Shown here one piece after another: positions 58,901 through 64,000 of a stretch of DNA of 64,000 bases (within the stretch, counting starts at the first letter, position 1; each line of letters opens with the position of its first letter). Below the pieces are notes generated by a model. The model was not told the DNA's origin. It was given only the letters and a program-made list of their open reading frames with translations, and searched no databases. A program made the translations under genes and the position numbers. Origin of the DNA: Protula sp. h YS-2021. Taxonomy: Eukaryota; Annelida; Polychaeta; Sabellida; Serpulidae. The DNA is taken from contig OX457031.1 in assembly GCA_949752745.1 (NCBI GenBank), positions 19,030,199 to 19,094,198 of the forward strand, in the 5' to 3' direction.

Positions 58901-60206
58901 TTTCTCCTTAGTGCTGGGATTTTAACCATCAACAAAGAACCCTTCACAACACCTCCCGCCCACATCCAAACAGCCACCGACCAACCCCAGAAATCTTATC
59001 CACCGTCACTGTCTTATGTTTACTATTGCAAAAACTGTTATCTATTTTGACAAACTTAAATCACTTTCCACTTTCGTTTGTAAAAGCTCACAATAAAAGC
59101 ATTCTATTCTGTAGTTCTAAATTTTGTGACGCACGTTCTGTTTGACAACTAATGGAAGTGCTGCTATAAATAACCATGACGTATTAATTACCTCATCCAC
59201 GGCATTTGTTGTGAGGGAAACAGCCGCTGTAGTCTGCTGGATTTCATACTGAAAAACATGCCATACCACATTAATAGTGCGGGCACATGCCGCCGTACAA
59301 AGCCTGCAAAAAACGTAACACACTTCACATTGTCTGACAACTTTTTTATGTATTCTTTATGTATTTTTTAATATTATTATCAGGCTTTTTCTTTTACTTT
59401 ATCTTTTTAAGTCCTAATTCACAATATGACAGTTCATTCAAACTTTGACTAAGAACCTGACAGGCATGCCATAGCACACACCCCTGACTTTGTACATCAA
59501 TTTTACTAGTTGGGTTTTAGTCGACAGCGAAGGCAATGCGCTTTCTTCACACACAGTCCTGTTGTAAGCATGTCACCAGAAGAACCCGACACATGTTCAC
59601 AGAAAGTACACCCCCCTTCCTGTCTCTCCACCCTGCCCCGCGCCACCACCACGACTAACAGTTCGAAGCTCTGGTGTCAGGCTCGCTGTGACACTTAAAT
59701 AGTGAGACAGCAACAGAAAAATAACTCTGTAGTTCAGTTGATATGCAATGTGTTATTATTGATACTATAAAAAATAACAAAGCACAGCATGTTGAATACA
59801 GCATTGAATACAGCAAATGTGAGGGACATCATTTGCGGGTCCATGGATATTGTTTGGTAGCAGAGGTGGGTGTGGCTCTGGGCTCTGTGACCTTTCACTT
59901 AGATACTCCCTCCCCCCTCCACAAAATCTCACTTCCTGATCCTCAAACCTACGGATTAAGCCCCCCCCCCCCCCCACCCTTCTCCAAATGATCCTCACCT
60001 CGTCTCGTAAGGGTAGGTCTCGGAGCGCCCACAACATGGCGCGGCGAATCTTCTGGCGCATGTCGCGCGTGTCGCCATCTTGCGCGTCGTTCTCCAGGCG
60101 GTTCAGTCGCGTGGCAATGATCTGAGCGTGTAGTCGCGCATTGCGGTTGTCACCCTGCTGTACATAGTCCTGTAGAGAACTGGAATTCTCCTGCACTAGT
60201 CCGTAC
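28877..60206 (-). CDS. PKD1L: Polycystin-1-like receptor/channel subunit, gene span (36 exons seen, 5' end missing)
   Basis: A polycystin-1-family membrane protein of eleven transmembrane helices, likely a sensory receptor that partners a TRPP channel subunit. Exons from 60206 down to 28877 encode about 2,000 residues. Domain order is the extracellular region preceding the GPS (60.2-49.1 kb), GPS with CACDHLTSFA (47.8-47.7 kb, expected cleavage between Leu and Thr), TM1, PLAT (47.0-45.1 kb), TM2-TM5, a charged loop (AARQRYRYLRFARPP), TM6, the polycystin extracellular domain (38.6-37.1 kb), the last five helices (36.8-32.6 kb), a charged helical segment and a Ser/Gly-rich tail. The 29 exons from 49736 to 28877 sum to one leading base plus 1668 codons including the stop, all in phase. 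The seven exons 60206-55726 are also in phase with each other, but the 55863/49736 junction is unresolved. Whether it is closest to PKD1, PKD1L1/2/3 or PKDREJ cannot be decided without the N-terminus. Confidence 0.95.
30001..30118 (-). CDS. PKD1L: PKD1-like exon: Ser/Gly-rich tail
   Basis: Encodes GSGSQSNSSGSGSHSNPDSL then TSTPTLANKIPGDKQHIRP. Acceptor TTTGTTTCAG, donor GTGAGT. Confidence 0.85.
30420..30950. repeat. Minisatellite of about 90 bp copied from an exon end and its donor
   Basis: Six or so copies of 'tcatacctggtagctggatgagctaggggg...' plus a poly(C)-containing part. The repeated core is the reverse complement of the last 40-60 bases of the exon 31080-30951 with its donor GTATGA. 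Copies near 30520, 30610, 30765, 30855 and 30945 keep or nearly keep the donor. Confidence 0.9.
30951..31080 (-). CDS. PKD1L: PKD1-like exon: charged helix to Ser-rich segment
   Basis: Encodes RSQLELEIFRQLQMSRHQDS then a Ser-rich stretch ending SSSYQ. Acceptor TTATTTTCAG. The 3' part is the founder of the 30.4-30.95 kb minisatellite. Confidence 0.88.
31463..31536 (-). repeat. Duplicate of the 3' part of exon 31741-31614, splice-site flanked
   Basis: Seventy-four bases match 31614-31687 with one visible mismatch, followed by the same GTCGGG donor. Its upstream edge is a C-rich tract ending TATGTAG, a good acceptor. Inclusion would shift the frame, so it is likely unused or unproductive. Confidence 0.85.
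31614..31741 (-). CDS. PKD1L: PKD1-like exon: charged helical segment
   Basis: Encodes EKEGYRRIERIQENLYGQEP then HLAHLLHSVGADMLAREKEK. Predicted long amphipathic helix in the cytosolic tail. Donor GTCGGG is followed by a C-homopolymer. Confidence 0.85.
32031..32261 (-). CDS. PKD1L: PKD1-like exon: cytosolic tail
   Basis: Encodes EFTMAEVEYQVDEMLFKMNA and a Gly/Ser-rich run to AAILRMYQ. Donor GTGTGT. Confidence 0.88.
32395..32482. repeat. (AT)n microsatellite
   Basis: About 43 AT units in a polycystin intron, the longest pure AT run in the window. Confidence 0.97.
32602..32760 (-). CDS. PKD1L: PKD1-like exon: after TM11
   Basis: Encodes IMAVLNFHYKVYKKDTRLVL then DIVDTIRHCWKSVLHWFGL. It continues the last helix into the cytosolic tail. 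Acceptor TATGCTTAG, donor GTATAC. Confidence 0.9.
32890..34660. repeat. 22-bp minisatellite, about 80 copies
   Basis: Unit 'cctcaagctccgtatacagaga' with variants at a few positions (tata/cata/taga; aga/agg; ctccg/cctcg/cccg). It fills most of the intron between exons 35000 and 32760. It has stop codons in several frames and is not coding. Variant units occur in runs, implying amplification of multi-unit blocks. Confidence 0.97.
34940..34993. repeat. (ATT)n microsatellite abutting a donor site
   Basis: About 17 ATT units ending one or two bases from the donor of exon 35230-35000. Confidence 0.95.
35000..35230 (-). CDS. PKD1L: PKD1-like exon: TM10, pore-like loop, TM11
   Basis: Encodes LMFVVWVVAYLCLGVALFGS, then a loop (ALLATAGLLTKHYPATGLES), then WKLFVCSLLVFALGSLTAY. 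This corresponds to S5-pore-S6 of polycystins. Donor GTAAGT. Confidence 0.93.
35456..35590 (-). CDS. PKD1L: PKD1-like exon: TM9 (S4-like)
   Basis: Encodes MLRTLVGFIFFLVTLRSLRI then LRHRRPFATVGNVLMRSLPD. Hydrophobic helix with Arg spaced as in polycystin S4. Acceptor TCTGTATCAG was chosen by phase and family fit. Confidence 0.92.
35948..36088 (-). CDS. PKD1L: PKD1-like exon: TM8
   Basis: Encodes VLQSVTSVAYIGCYIYRFVV and EDFVDVSAVAFWDQ; the FWDQ end is a polycystin landmark. Donor GTTGGT. Confidence 0.9.
36089..36345. repeat. Partial copies of the 5' part of exon 36088-35948
   Basis: Four degenerate copies of about 60 bp, each reading like the exon start (VLQ-V-YIGCYI) on the minus strand: 'gatgtaacagcc.atgta.gccaca...ttctgaagca'. 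Several keep an AG acceptor after a T-rich stretch. Confidence 0.85.
36669..36770 (-). CDS. PKD1L: PKD1-like exon: TM7 continuation
   Basis: Encodes LLFIVAVCAQIHGLVFSILQ then QKKQFFSSVWNSLD. Donor GTAAGT. Confidence 0.92.
37074..37194 (-). CDS. PKD1L: PKD1-like exon: end of polycystin domain into TM7
   Basis: Encodes SSVTLLMEVPAVGRVFPRHR then YVYKYITAYDNFILACE. Donor GTAATT. Confidence 0.92.
37463..37576 (-). CDS. PKD1L: PKD1-like exon: polycystin domain
   Basis: Encodes TKAEQQLASMQGGEWFDRFT and RAVIIEFTLFHAPTSIL. W-D--TRAV-IEFTL-- is the family hallmark. Confidence 0.94.
37567..37624. repeat. 29-bp tandem duplication over an acceptor
   Basis: 'cagctttagttctgaaaata...tttcgc' occurs twice in direct succession (37567-37595, 37596-37624). 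The copied unit holds the first bases of the exon 37576-37463 and its AG acceptor, so two identical acceptors lie 29 bp apart. Confidence 0.95.
37828..38114 (-). CDS. PKD1L: PKD1-like exon: polycystin extracellular domain
   Basis: Encodes LEVGNSVVIGNINIRQQRII, then a Cys pair with RYPYTKKNRDTAPYG, then GTYGGDGYLVMLDK. This is the core of the TOP/polycystin domain, conserved in PKD1 and PKD2 families. Confidence 0.95.
38333..38564 (-). CDS. PKD1L: PKD1-like exon: TM6 and start of polycystin domain
   Basis: Encodes RESLLFAVTFLLLAFMAFGK, then TTYRLNHSLADV and FWHWLRHDFVEIMYG. The helix plus FW-WL is standard. Donor GTGGGT. Confidence 0.94.
38690..38760 (-). repeat. Second copy of the exon 38564 acceptor region
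   Basis: 'caccaggctctccctatgaaaagcgcacatata' repeats 'caacaggctctccctgtgaaaaacgtacataca' at 38552 on. It reads FHRESL on the minus strand with an intact AG acceptor, then diverges. Confidence 0.8.
39263..39381 (-). CDS. PKD1L: PKD1-like exon: loop before TM6
   Basis: Encodes GIAARQRYRYLRFARPPQEK then QLIESRNQTIKETKASKVF. The R-RYLRFARPP phrase is a polycystin-1 landmark. The start was set at acceptor AATACACAG by phase. Confidence 0.93.
39671..39823 (-). CDS. PKD1L: PKD1-like exon: end of TM5 and charged loop
   Basis: Encodes ILLWTLYVAYKYRNNMEVFC and a Lys/Asp-rich loop. Donor GTAAGT. Confidence 0.9.
40075..40445. repeat. Diverged repeats of a donor-side intron segment
   Basis: The block 'aatggggatgagtga' preceded by 'ctgttaa.ct.tta' occurs at about 40330 and 40407, with a weaker 'actgaatgagtaaacctgttaa' at 40081. 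It runs up to the donor GTGAGT of exon 40531-40447, so it is a tandem repeat growing from that splice site. Confidence 0.65.
40447..40531 (-). CDS. PKD1L: PKD1-like exon: TM5
   Basis: Encodes RFGRVKSIMWMQSLFFSLLQ then CVFVNHPLL. Conserved W--s---S---c---v-PL. Donor GTGAGT. Confidence 0.92.
41000..41113 (-). CDS. PKD1L: PKD1-like exon: TM4
   Basis: Encodes SSKSWRCFVPGCSRYVAWIT then CFLITSGCAAITILYGF. Donor GTATAC. Confidence 0.92.
41337..41471 (-). CDS. PKD1L: PKD1-like exon: intracellular Ser/acidic loop
   Basis: Encodes RERDHETKEVKLHKPVSPDA and a Ser-rich stretch to DDVILSLQ. Donor GTAAGT. Phase fits both neighbours. Confidence 0.87.
42235..42660. repeat. Minisatellite of about 34 bp in a polycystin intron
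   Basis: About 12 units of 'accagactggcattcacgtgtagcacactct', length varying from about 26 to 36 bp. Not coding. Confidence 0.9.
42918..43096 (-). CDS. PKD1L: PKD1-like exon: intracellular loop
   Basis: Encodes VRSVEDFKAARDSVGSGESS and LNWQGLQEWAQRTWAKR. Acceptor TTTACCATCAG, donor GTAACT. Confidence 0.87.
43336..43455 (-). CDS. PKD1L: PKD1-like exon: TM3
   Basis: Encodes YRGEYGLIDVSWRAFVVGLI then SSLLVLPPTAIIILLFRRSK. Matches the polycystin-1 'v---vg--ss-l--P----i--lFr' helix. Donor GTAGTT. Confidence 0.93.
43445..43605. repeat. Tandem copies of the TM3 exon acceptor region, about 39 bp
   Basis: 'attcaccgcggtactgcaaa' recurs as 'cattcattgcggtactacaaa', 'cattcattgcggtactgcgaaa', then weaker copies to about 43600. 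Each copy holds the first exon bases plus the GCAG acceptor. Confidence 0.9.
43630..44744. repeat. Pseudo-exon array: about seven copies (about 160-190 bp) derived from the end of the TM2 exon
   Basis: On the minus strand the unit reads like '...ADCAFLFPKW...NKNMDLSQGGQQEQ' followed by donor GTATGG and a C/G-run. The unit next to the exon (about 44625-44730) is still nearly identical to it (LSCCLFLLMSYMAVNAAW). The farther units (43.7-44.6 kb) align with it at shared words (atggctgt-aac, ggtcaacaggaacaggtatg) but have diverged, while staying almost identical to one another. Confidence 0.9.
44745..44918 (-). CDS. PKD1L: PKD1-like exon: TM2
   Basis: Encodes VFWAKGGQYLLDYHVWLSTF, TRPPYSRFTRAQRLSCCLCL and LMSYMAVNAAWYRGQQEQ. 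The L-D-H-W-S---RP--S-FTR-QR-sCC---L pattern is the clearest polycystin-1 signature here. Donor GTATGG. Confidence 0.96.
45148..45254 (-). CDS. PKD1L: PKD1-like exon: end of PLAT domain
   Basis: Encodes MTYYFNCCKWFAVEHEDGKV then EREVMVLEAGLGFTQ. F-C-KW-AVE--DG-VER is the PLAT end in polycystins. Donor GTCTGT. Confidence 0.94.
45549..45658 (-). CDS. PKD1L: PKD1-like exon: PLAT domain
   Basis: Encodes LPDSLGSLTKIQLWHNNAGS then SPAWFLSRVTVKDVNSG. LG-L--I-LWHDN-G-SP-WFL--V-V-D is the PLAT core. Confidence 0.96.
45735..46000 (+). repeat. Dispersed repeat, copy B
   Basis: Same orientation and same ordered words as copy A at 26190-26480. It lies in the intron between two PLAT exons. Confidence 0.65.
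46307..46419 (-). CDS. PKD1L: PKD1-like exon: PLAT domain
   Basis: Encodes VSMVLYGEDGMSETRELISQ then SADQQLFERNARDTFLLT. V---L-G--g-SE-R-L-----LF-R---D-F-L fits PLAT. Confidence 0.95.
46918..47125 (-). CDS. PKD1L: PKD1-like exon: TM1 and PLAT start
   Basis: Encodes LHENPVTFSLISVIFVLYII then LLVIAVRLDKRD (TM1 into a basic stop-transfer) and YVLVFETGMRRNAGTTAK, the first PLAT strand. Donor GTAACC. Confidence 0.95.
47450..47575 (-). repeat. Duplicate of the GPS exon 3' end with donor
   Basis: 'ccacttactcaagggagtcgtct' (47540 on) parallels 'ccacttactcaaagaagtcatct' (47651 on), the GPS exon end plus its GTAAGT donor. The flanks match too: 'gtgacgtcacagatcgggtgcagttctcc' against 'gtgacgtcacattcgtggggtgtttctcc', then 'actggaca'. 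One about 111-bp duplication step. Confidence 0.85.
47659..47841 (-). CDS. PKD1L: PKD1-like exon: GPS proteolysis site
   Basis: Encodes WADCLFWNFTEDQWSSKGCI and CACDHLTSFAADFSL. C-FW, W---GC and C-C-HLT-FA are the GPS/GAIN pattern. Autocleavage is expected between Leu and Thr. Donor GTAAGT. Confidence 0.97.
48000..48220. repeat. SINE-like dispersed repeat fragment
   Basis: The run 'ataccaagtttcattaaaatccttgcagcagtttt' ... 'gacagactgaca' ... 'gatcgcatata' resembles short repeats spread through many invertebrate genomes. Only one copy lies in this window, so this rests on recall. Confidence 0.4.
49114..49213 (-). CDS. PKD1L: PKD1-like exon: just before GPS
   Basis: Encodes DEVYYLGIVDAKFNSAKRRK then GEVQIRQYTLMLW, joining in phase to WADC of the GPS exon. 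Donor GTGAGA is followed within 30 nt by a C-homopolymer. Confidence 0.93.
49603..49736 (-). CDS. PKD1L: PKD1-like exon: extracellular, before GPS
   Basis: Encodes KAENGQVLYYRAKQAPTLEA then YDLIYEFDLGEDDL and VTLKPQTLL. It resembles the 'vylR---PT---yD' strand before the GPS. Start at acceptor CAACTACAG is the best fit; ATTACAG at 49703 is an alternative in the same phase. Confidence 0.85.
50340..50402. repeat. G-rich homopolymer cluster in intron
   Basis: Successive runs of six to eight G. No gene seen between the exon at 49.7 kb and the array at 51 kb; a 50.77-50.86 kb minus-strand stretch with a GTAGGA donor did not fit phase. Confidence 0.7.
51003..52266. repeat. 34-bp minisatellite, about 37 copies
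   Basis: Unit 'agagaccacagttaccgacctacacccatggctt' with sparse variants (accaca/accata, ttag/tcag, acaccc/acatcc). It carries CCATGG in nearly every unit. It lies inside the large intron between exons 55863 and 49736 and is not coding. Confidence 0.97.
52267..54799. other. Large intron remainder, no exon supported
   Basis: Contains a poly-T/poly-G run at about 52420-52449. 'ctgaagctttgctcacc' near 52855 recurs as 'ctgaaactttgctcacc' near 54192, both followed by 'cttgagacaa'. Those two are diverged copies of a segment bearing a minus-strand GTGAGC. Their reading frames do not join the flanking exons in phase. Confidence 0.45.
54800..54901 (-). CDS. Candidate 33-residue single-pass membrane micropeptide
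   Basis: A minus-strand ATG-to-TAA frame in the large polycystin intron. It starts MKRQSQ, continues with an uninterrupted hydrophobic helix (VAVVLVFAVITAVIPMQIM) and ends basic (LNKASSRN). The layout, a short basic N-terminus, one helix and a basic tail, is like small ER or mitochondrial micropeptides. No family recognised, no promoter evidence, and chance is quite possible at this length. Confidence 0.25.
   Translation of the reverse strand: MKRQSQVAVVLVFAVITAVIPMQIMLNKASSRN
55005..55740. repeat. About 45-bp minisatellite built on an exon end and a donor-like site
   Basis: About 15 units of 'ccttataagcagcgccatggggaaaaccctgccctctcgtcct'. On the minus strand each unit reads agggCAGGGTTTTCCC...CTTATAAG followed by GTGAGG or GTAAGG. 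The first unit runs directly into exon 55863, so the array started at that exon end. Confidence 0.92.
55726..55863 (-). CDS. PKD1L: PKD1-like exon: extracellular; 3' end uncertain
   Basis: Encodes REEEESQRVYTLNKANMNVH, QFNSTLQTVTHTLHINAKLV and PVREG, typical of the strand region before the GPS. The acceptor TTGTTCAG is good. No good donor keeps the frame: the next strong one (ATAAG|GTAAGG near 55700) lies beyond an in-frame TAA. The end given is the last codon resembling the family. Confidence 0.75.
56565..56681 (-). CDS. PKD1L: PKD1-like exon: extracellular
   Basis: Encodes IKSKVVALSLLNCEGRQLLV then EHLDPDEQILIGITHELDQ, matching the 'V-s-v--l-l---G--l-v--L---I-I' segment of polycystins. Donor GTAAGC. 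Confidence 0.92.
57309..57470 (-). CDS. PKD1L: PKD1-like exon: extracellular
   Basis: Encodes LPADMQRVIGRRSALLWSGD and HVVMYQRNPFVYSKKADQ. The NPF-Y motif precedes the KVVAL strand as in PKD1 relatives. Donor GTAATA. Confidence 0.92.
57762..57896 (-). CDS. PKD1L: PKD1-like exon: extracellular
   Basis: Encodes ADLSGSMEEEAPVRKELQNV and YVAASRLKPSVPSPTLTATN. Acceptor CTTTTTTCAG, donor GTAACT. Confidence 0.87.
58429..58659 (-). CDS. PKD1L: PKD1-like exon: extracellular
   Basis: Encodes LNDESLLYASDILDKASNHT and VTTETVQASSNVLAAISRNP. Alpha-helical, as in the GAIN A subdomain. Donor GTAAGT. Confidence 0.9.
59192..59248 (-). CDS. PKD1L: PKD1-like short exon: extracellular
   Basis: Nineteen codons, YEIQQTTAAVSLTTNAVDE, in phase with both neighbours. 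Acceptor TTTTTCAG, donor GTAATT. Confidence 0.8.
59999..60206 (-). CDS. PKD1L: PKD1-like exon: first exon seen
   Basis: Encodes YGLVQENSSSLQDYVQQGDN and NRLENDAQDGDTRDMRQKIR and ends LWALRDLPLRDE. Helical and charged. The acceptor GTTCCAG leaves one base of a split codon, so further exons lie upstream. Donor GTGAGG is followed by a G-run of about 16. Confidence 0.87.
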
Positions 60207-60785
60207 CTGGAACACAATGCTGGTCCCGTGCAGTTGTTAGGGAATACGCGGCTCTTTGCGCGCCACCGTAGTTTAATTCATGCACGTTTTGTCCTCGGTA
60301 GCAACAAGTCGCGGAATCCAGCGCGTCGAGTCCGCGCACTGTCACTTTGGTGACTATAACCACTGAATCACGAAAAGCATAACCTAAGGCCATCCAGTGA
60401 GCACGCCCCTGTATCCAAAAACATAACATTATAGATCCCCCCCCCCCCACATCCCCGAACACACACTGTCCGTCTGGGATAAGCTGCAGGCCAACAGCGA
60501 CTAATCTTATCTTTTTGCTATCTCAAACATTAAAGATATATACACTATTTTACATATATATATATATATATATTCCTCCAGACAAAAACAAGAGAACTCG
60601 AGATCTATAATGTCGTATTTATAAAACTGTTTGACAAAGATTATCCGCAACTGACCAGATAAACATTTTTTCAATCTGTCTCAGGGTACATGTCGAAACA
60701 GAAGAGATATGGAGTGAGACCAATATCCTTTTTCATGAAAGATGAATGCATTTTGACTGAACGGTAACCTTTGTTATCACTAATA

Positions 60786-60825
<40 letters not shown>

Positions 60826-62817
60826 AAACAAACAAACAAACTACGCACTTCATCATACGACATGTCAATTAAATTTGCATTCAAAACGTCTCCCTTCTAA
60901 TTATATAGGGCCGGAGCAGAAATCTGAAGTGCCCCTTAAAAAAATGTTGGATTTTGCCATACATTTTTAAGCCAGCAGTTAGGCATATTTGAGAAGTTAA
61001 CACAAATTCTCCTCATATTTTCAATGTAAAGAGTCGGAAAATATCTTAATTTGCGCTTATCATGTTCATTTACGGAAATGAATCATTGGATGAAAATTTC
61101 CAGTGAGAAGTTATCTGATTACACACTTCATAATATGTTTCTCTTTCGCAATGAGTTTCCACTTTTAATATTCACAAACACTTCATGGCGCGAAAACCTG
61201 TTTACACAAGGGCGCAAATCACCTGCAGCTGTCATTGGTCAGTGCCAATATTTTAATAACCGAAACAACCAAATTCAACACTTTTTTGTCTGTTCTGGAA
61301 GAACCCACATATATCGGATGCAACCATTTATTAGTCAGAAAGAATACAATCGAATAACCGGTTTCAACACTGGACCGAATTCGCAACTCTAACGTGTCCT
61401 TGCCACCCAAATGATCAATATTTCTCCCTGCTGCCCAAACTGAGACGGAGTATGACTCAATGTACAAACAAGCGAAATCCACACCAAATCAACATGCCCT
61501 GCTTCTGACTATCGAATTGAAACCAGCTCACACAAGAAGAGAAACACTGGAGAAACGGGCTACCACCCGTGAAGCTTTTTTTTTTTTCTTTTTTTTCTTT
61601 TTTTTTTTTTTTTTGTTCTTTTTGAATAACCAAGCTTAACTATTAAACTTTTCCACGAACTGCTGTCAGAGAATATTAAAATGGAAATCACGCTTGTCGG
61701 TAGCCAAAGTCTTCATTCACACCCCAATCGAGTTTTCACGATGCGCCAACTGTAATATGGTTCAACAAAATTAGGTAGTTGTGTGCACACATTTATGTAT
61801 TTTTTTTTCAATATCCGGTTGTGTCCATTAACGGCGTTTTTGTTGTACAGTTCAAGCTCTTTCTGTTTCGATCAATATCCTTGGAGGCATGTTTGCATAT
61901 TGAAAAGCAACTTTGTGGTGAGTTTTATCCAATAATATACGGGCTGACAAGATTTATGCATTTCTTGACGAGCGTACTTGAAGCACAGATAAAACTGAAG
62001 GGGGGAAACGTGATCGGCCTCCAAGACTCACACAAGTGTTTCGAATTACAGACAAAAAACTCGCCATGTTCTTCTCCGCACATAGGCTTGTGCTTTGTAG
62101 ATCCTTTTGGATAATATCCTTGAACGACTAGGCACGTTAGAACTGGCACAAGCGCTGTGCTGTTTGCACAAATATTTGGTTGGAAACCCCCGAAGAGTTG
62201 CTGCAATGTTCTCACAAACAGTTCCGGTGGAGAAACCCGACAAGGCACGGACAACAATGAGGTCGCGAAACTAAGTGATTTCTGAAGAACATAAGTTTCA
62301 AAACAGTATCACGGCAGGTGAGATGTGCTGCAGTGACAGGAGGTCCAGAAAGAGAGCAACCCCGAAAGAGAAGAAAGCAATATGGCGGAGGTCTGAAGGA
62401 GTTTTTTGAGCAGGGCATATTAGCCAGCTGACGGAAGTGTGCACCTCCTAACGTTGCTCACCAATTCACACCTAAGGCTCACCCCAGTTTACCACCCCCG
62501 ACCCCCTCAGGGTTTGCGCTGGGTTCTCATGAAAGTGAGTCAGAAAAGGAAAGAGTGACTCAGTTGGGTCCAGAAAGACTCGGTGGGTTCCGAAAAAGTG
62601 AGTCATTTCGTAAAAAATGTCCAAAAAGTGGACAAAAACCCCGCCAAGGCGAACCCTGCCCCTCCTCCGCGGCTTCCCGGTATGCATCTCTAGACGGAGC
62701 TCACCAGTACACACCTCCCTTCGTGCCCCCCCCCCCCCCCCCAAGTAGACACGTGGAGGTGCTCACCAATTTACACCCCCTCCACGGCTCATCACAACGC
62801 GCTTACTATTGAGGCCC

Positions 62818-62886
62818 TCCTCACGGTGGGCCTCACACACGGTGGGCCTCACACACGGTGGGCCTCACACACGGTGGGCCTCACAC
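62818..62886. repeat. 16-bp tandem repeat
   Basis: Four units of 'acggtgggcctcacac', nearly perfect. Confidence 0.95.
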
Positions 62887-63069
62887 AGCAATACATCCCT
62901 CCGTGGCTTAGAACTCTACGTCACTGGTATACCCTCAGTGGCAGGCATGGGGCTAATTAAACAACTCCTGACTGCTATTATCTGCGCATGTCTCGGCCCA
63001 CAGTTTACCTGCCTACACATATTCACACGGTTGTCCTGTGATTTTTTCCTTACCTGCGCACATCTATTC

Positions 63070-63275
63070 TGGTGTTCAAACGTGTACGGGTCTCTCTCGG
63101 GTTTGCATATGAACACATGTCCGTAGGTTTATCTATGTAGGATCCCTCCAGGGTTTGCAAGCGTACAAATTTCCACAGGTTATCCGTAAAGAATCCCCCC
63201 CCCCCCCCCCCCCGCGGTTTACATGTAAACATCTCCACTGGGTTTATCCGTGTAGGATCTCTCCAGGGTTTAATG
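63070..63275. repeat. Decayed tandem repeat of about 50-70 bp
   Basis: 'ggtttatcc/tgtaggatc.ctccagggttt' recurs at about 63126, 63180 (weaker) and 63241, separated by a C-run. Confidence 0.7.
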
Positions 63276-64000
63276 TGACAATGCCCTCCTGATCTGCCCC
63301 CGAAGCTTTCAATGGAGGGATTTACTAACAGCAATAAAACATATCCGAGTGTCAATATTTTTTTTTTGCACCAAAGCAATGACGAACCTTCCTTTTGGTA
63401 AAAATTTTAGCTATATAGAACATTCAGATCTACAAATTTCATCCCTTTAAAATACCTTTCAACAAAGGGAAAAATTAATGTCGAGAAGTGTAATTTCCTG
63501 AAGTGGGCGTTAGAGCAGGCGTTTACTTTACGTGGAACATAAGGCTGAGGAGCAATCACATCACAGGCGCTCTTTTCATGAGCACTTGCTGTGAAGATTT
63601 GAGCAAATTGCTCTCTCTCTCACAACAAACCAACAGATTATTCTAGAATAAGAACATGATTTTTCTTAATAGGGAGGAAGGGGGGGGCGGCGGAGGGGGC
63701 GAGGGCGAGTGGGCTACATTTTGAGGATATCGAGGGTACGGGGGGTTTCCAAACCTTCCTTACATCGCCACCGGATCGAGCAAATTGCCCCTCCCCAACA
63801 AAAACTCTTGGTAAAGAAAAACAAGTACCTGGTGGATTAAAAATAACCGTAACCTGACAAGTATGGTAACACACATATCAATGCTTGTAATCAGAAGCCA
63901 CTCCCGTGACTATGTACCTAACTGGTACTAGGCATAAAACAAGTATCCAAAAGTAGACTGACTAGTGCAACTGAGCAGACACTCGCTTTTGGGAGACCTA

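Larger units (their letters stand above)
60207..64000. other. Upstream intron(s) of the polycystin gene, no firm exon
   Basis: Simple repeats dominate: (AT)n about 60555-60573, poly(A) about 60787-60824 followed by (AAAC)n, poly(T) about 61577-61614, C-runs near 60437, 62727 and 63197. A weak exon candidate is given under findings (63764-63828). Open frames near 61.1-61.5 and 61.9-62.3 kb match nothing I recognise. Confidence 0.45.

Noticed and set aside
61051..61482. Open frames on both strands
   Set aside because: No recognised domain; opposite-strand frames over the same bases suggest chance.

Overview
This is a window of animal nuclear DNA from an invertebrate whose species I cannot name. 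It is AT-rich, and its genes are split into many short exons with consensus GT-AG introns. It also holds long minisatellites, many G or C homopolymer tracts, and decayed DNA transposons and retrotransposons. There is no operon structure and no sign of bacterial DNA. Two protein genes are supported, both on the minus strand. I assembled them exon by exon by checking splice sites and reading-frame phase.

Gene 1 (about 4.7-17.7 kb) is a complete SLC23 / nucleobase-ascorbate transporter of 14 coding exons. The exon lengths sum to 1779 nt, an open frame of 592 residues plus stop, close to the usual length of the family. Its NAT signature starts with Gln ([10 protein letters not shown]). A DIRS-like retroelement relic sits in its second intron. 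A dead Tc1 element lies just past its 3' end, and a piggyBac-type MITE with TTAA target duplication lies near the left edge.

Intergenic DNA (about 17.7-28.9 kb) shows no gene I can support. It holds microsatellites, small direct repeats, a MITE-like inverted repeat and one copy of a dispersed repeat that recurs at 45.7 kb.

Gene 2 (about 28.9-60.2 kb, 5' end outside or unresolved) is a polycystin-1-like protein. Thirty-six exons encode about 2,000 residues. In order they give the extracellular region before the GPS, the GPS/GAIN cleavage motif (CACDHLTSFA), TM1, a PLAT domain, the transmembrane bundle, the polycystin extracellular domain, the six-helix channel-like region, a charged helical stretch and a 280-residue Ser-rich tail. 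The last 29 exons keep phase throughout.

The most unusual signal is in gene 2. At nine or more exon edges, the exon end together with its splice site has been tandemly copied into the neighbouring intron, from two copies up to about fifteen. Many copies still carry usable-looking donors or acceptors. At one exon (55.86 kb) the expansion has absorbed the donor, so the exon end cannot be read. Two very large non-exonic minisatellites (22-bp x about 80 and 34-bp x about 37) also lie in its introns. This looks like intron growth, and possibly new-exon formation, by tandem duplication seeded at splice junctions.
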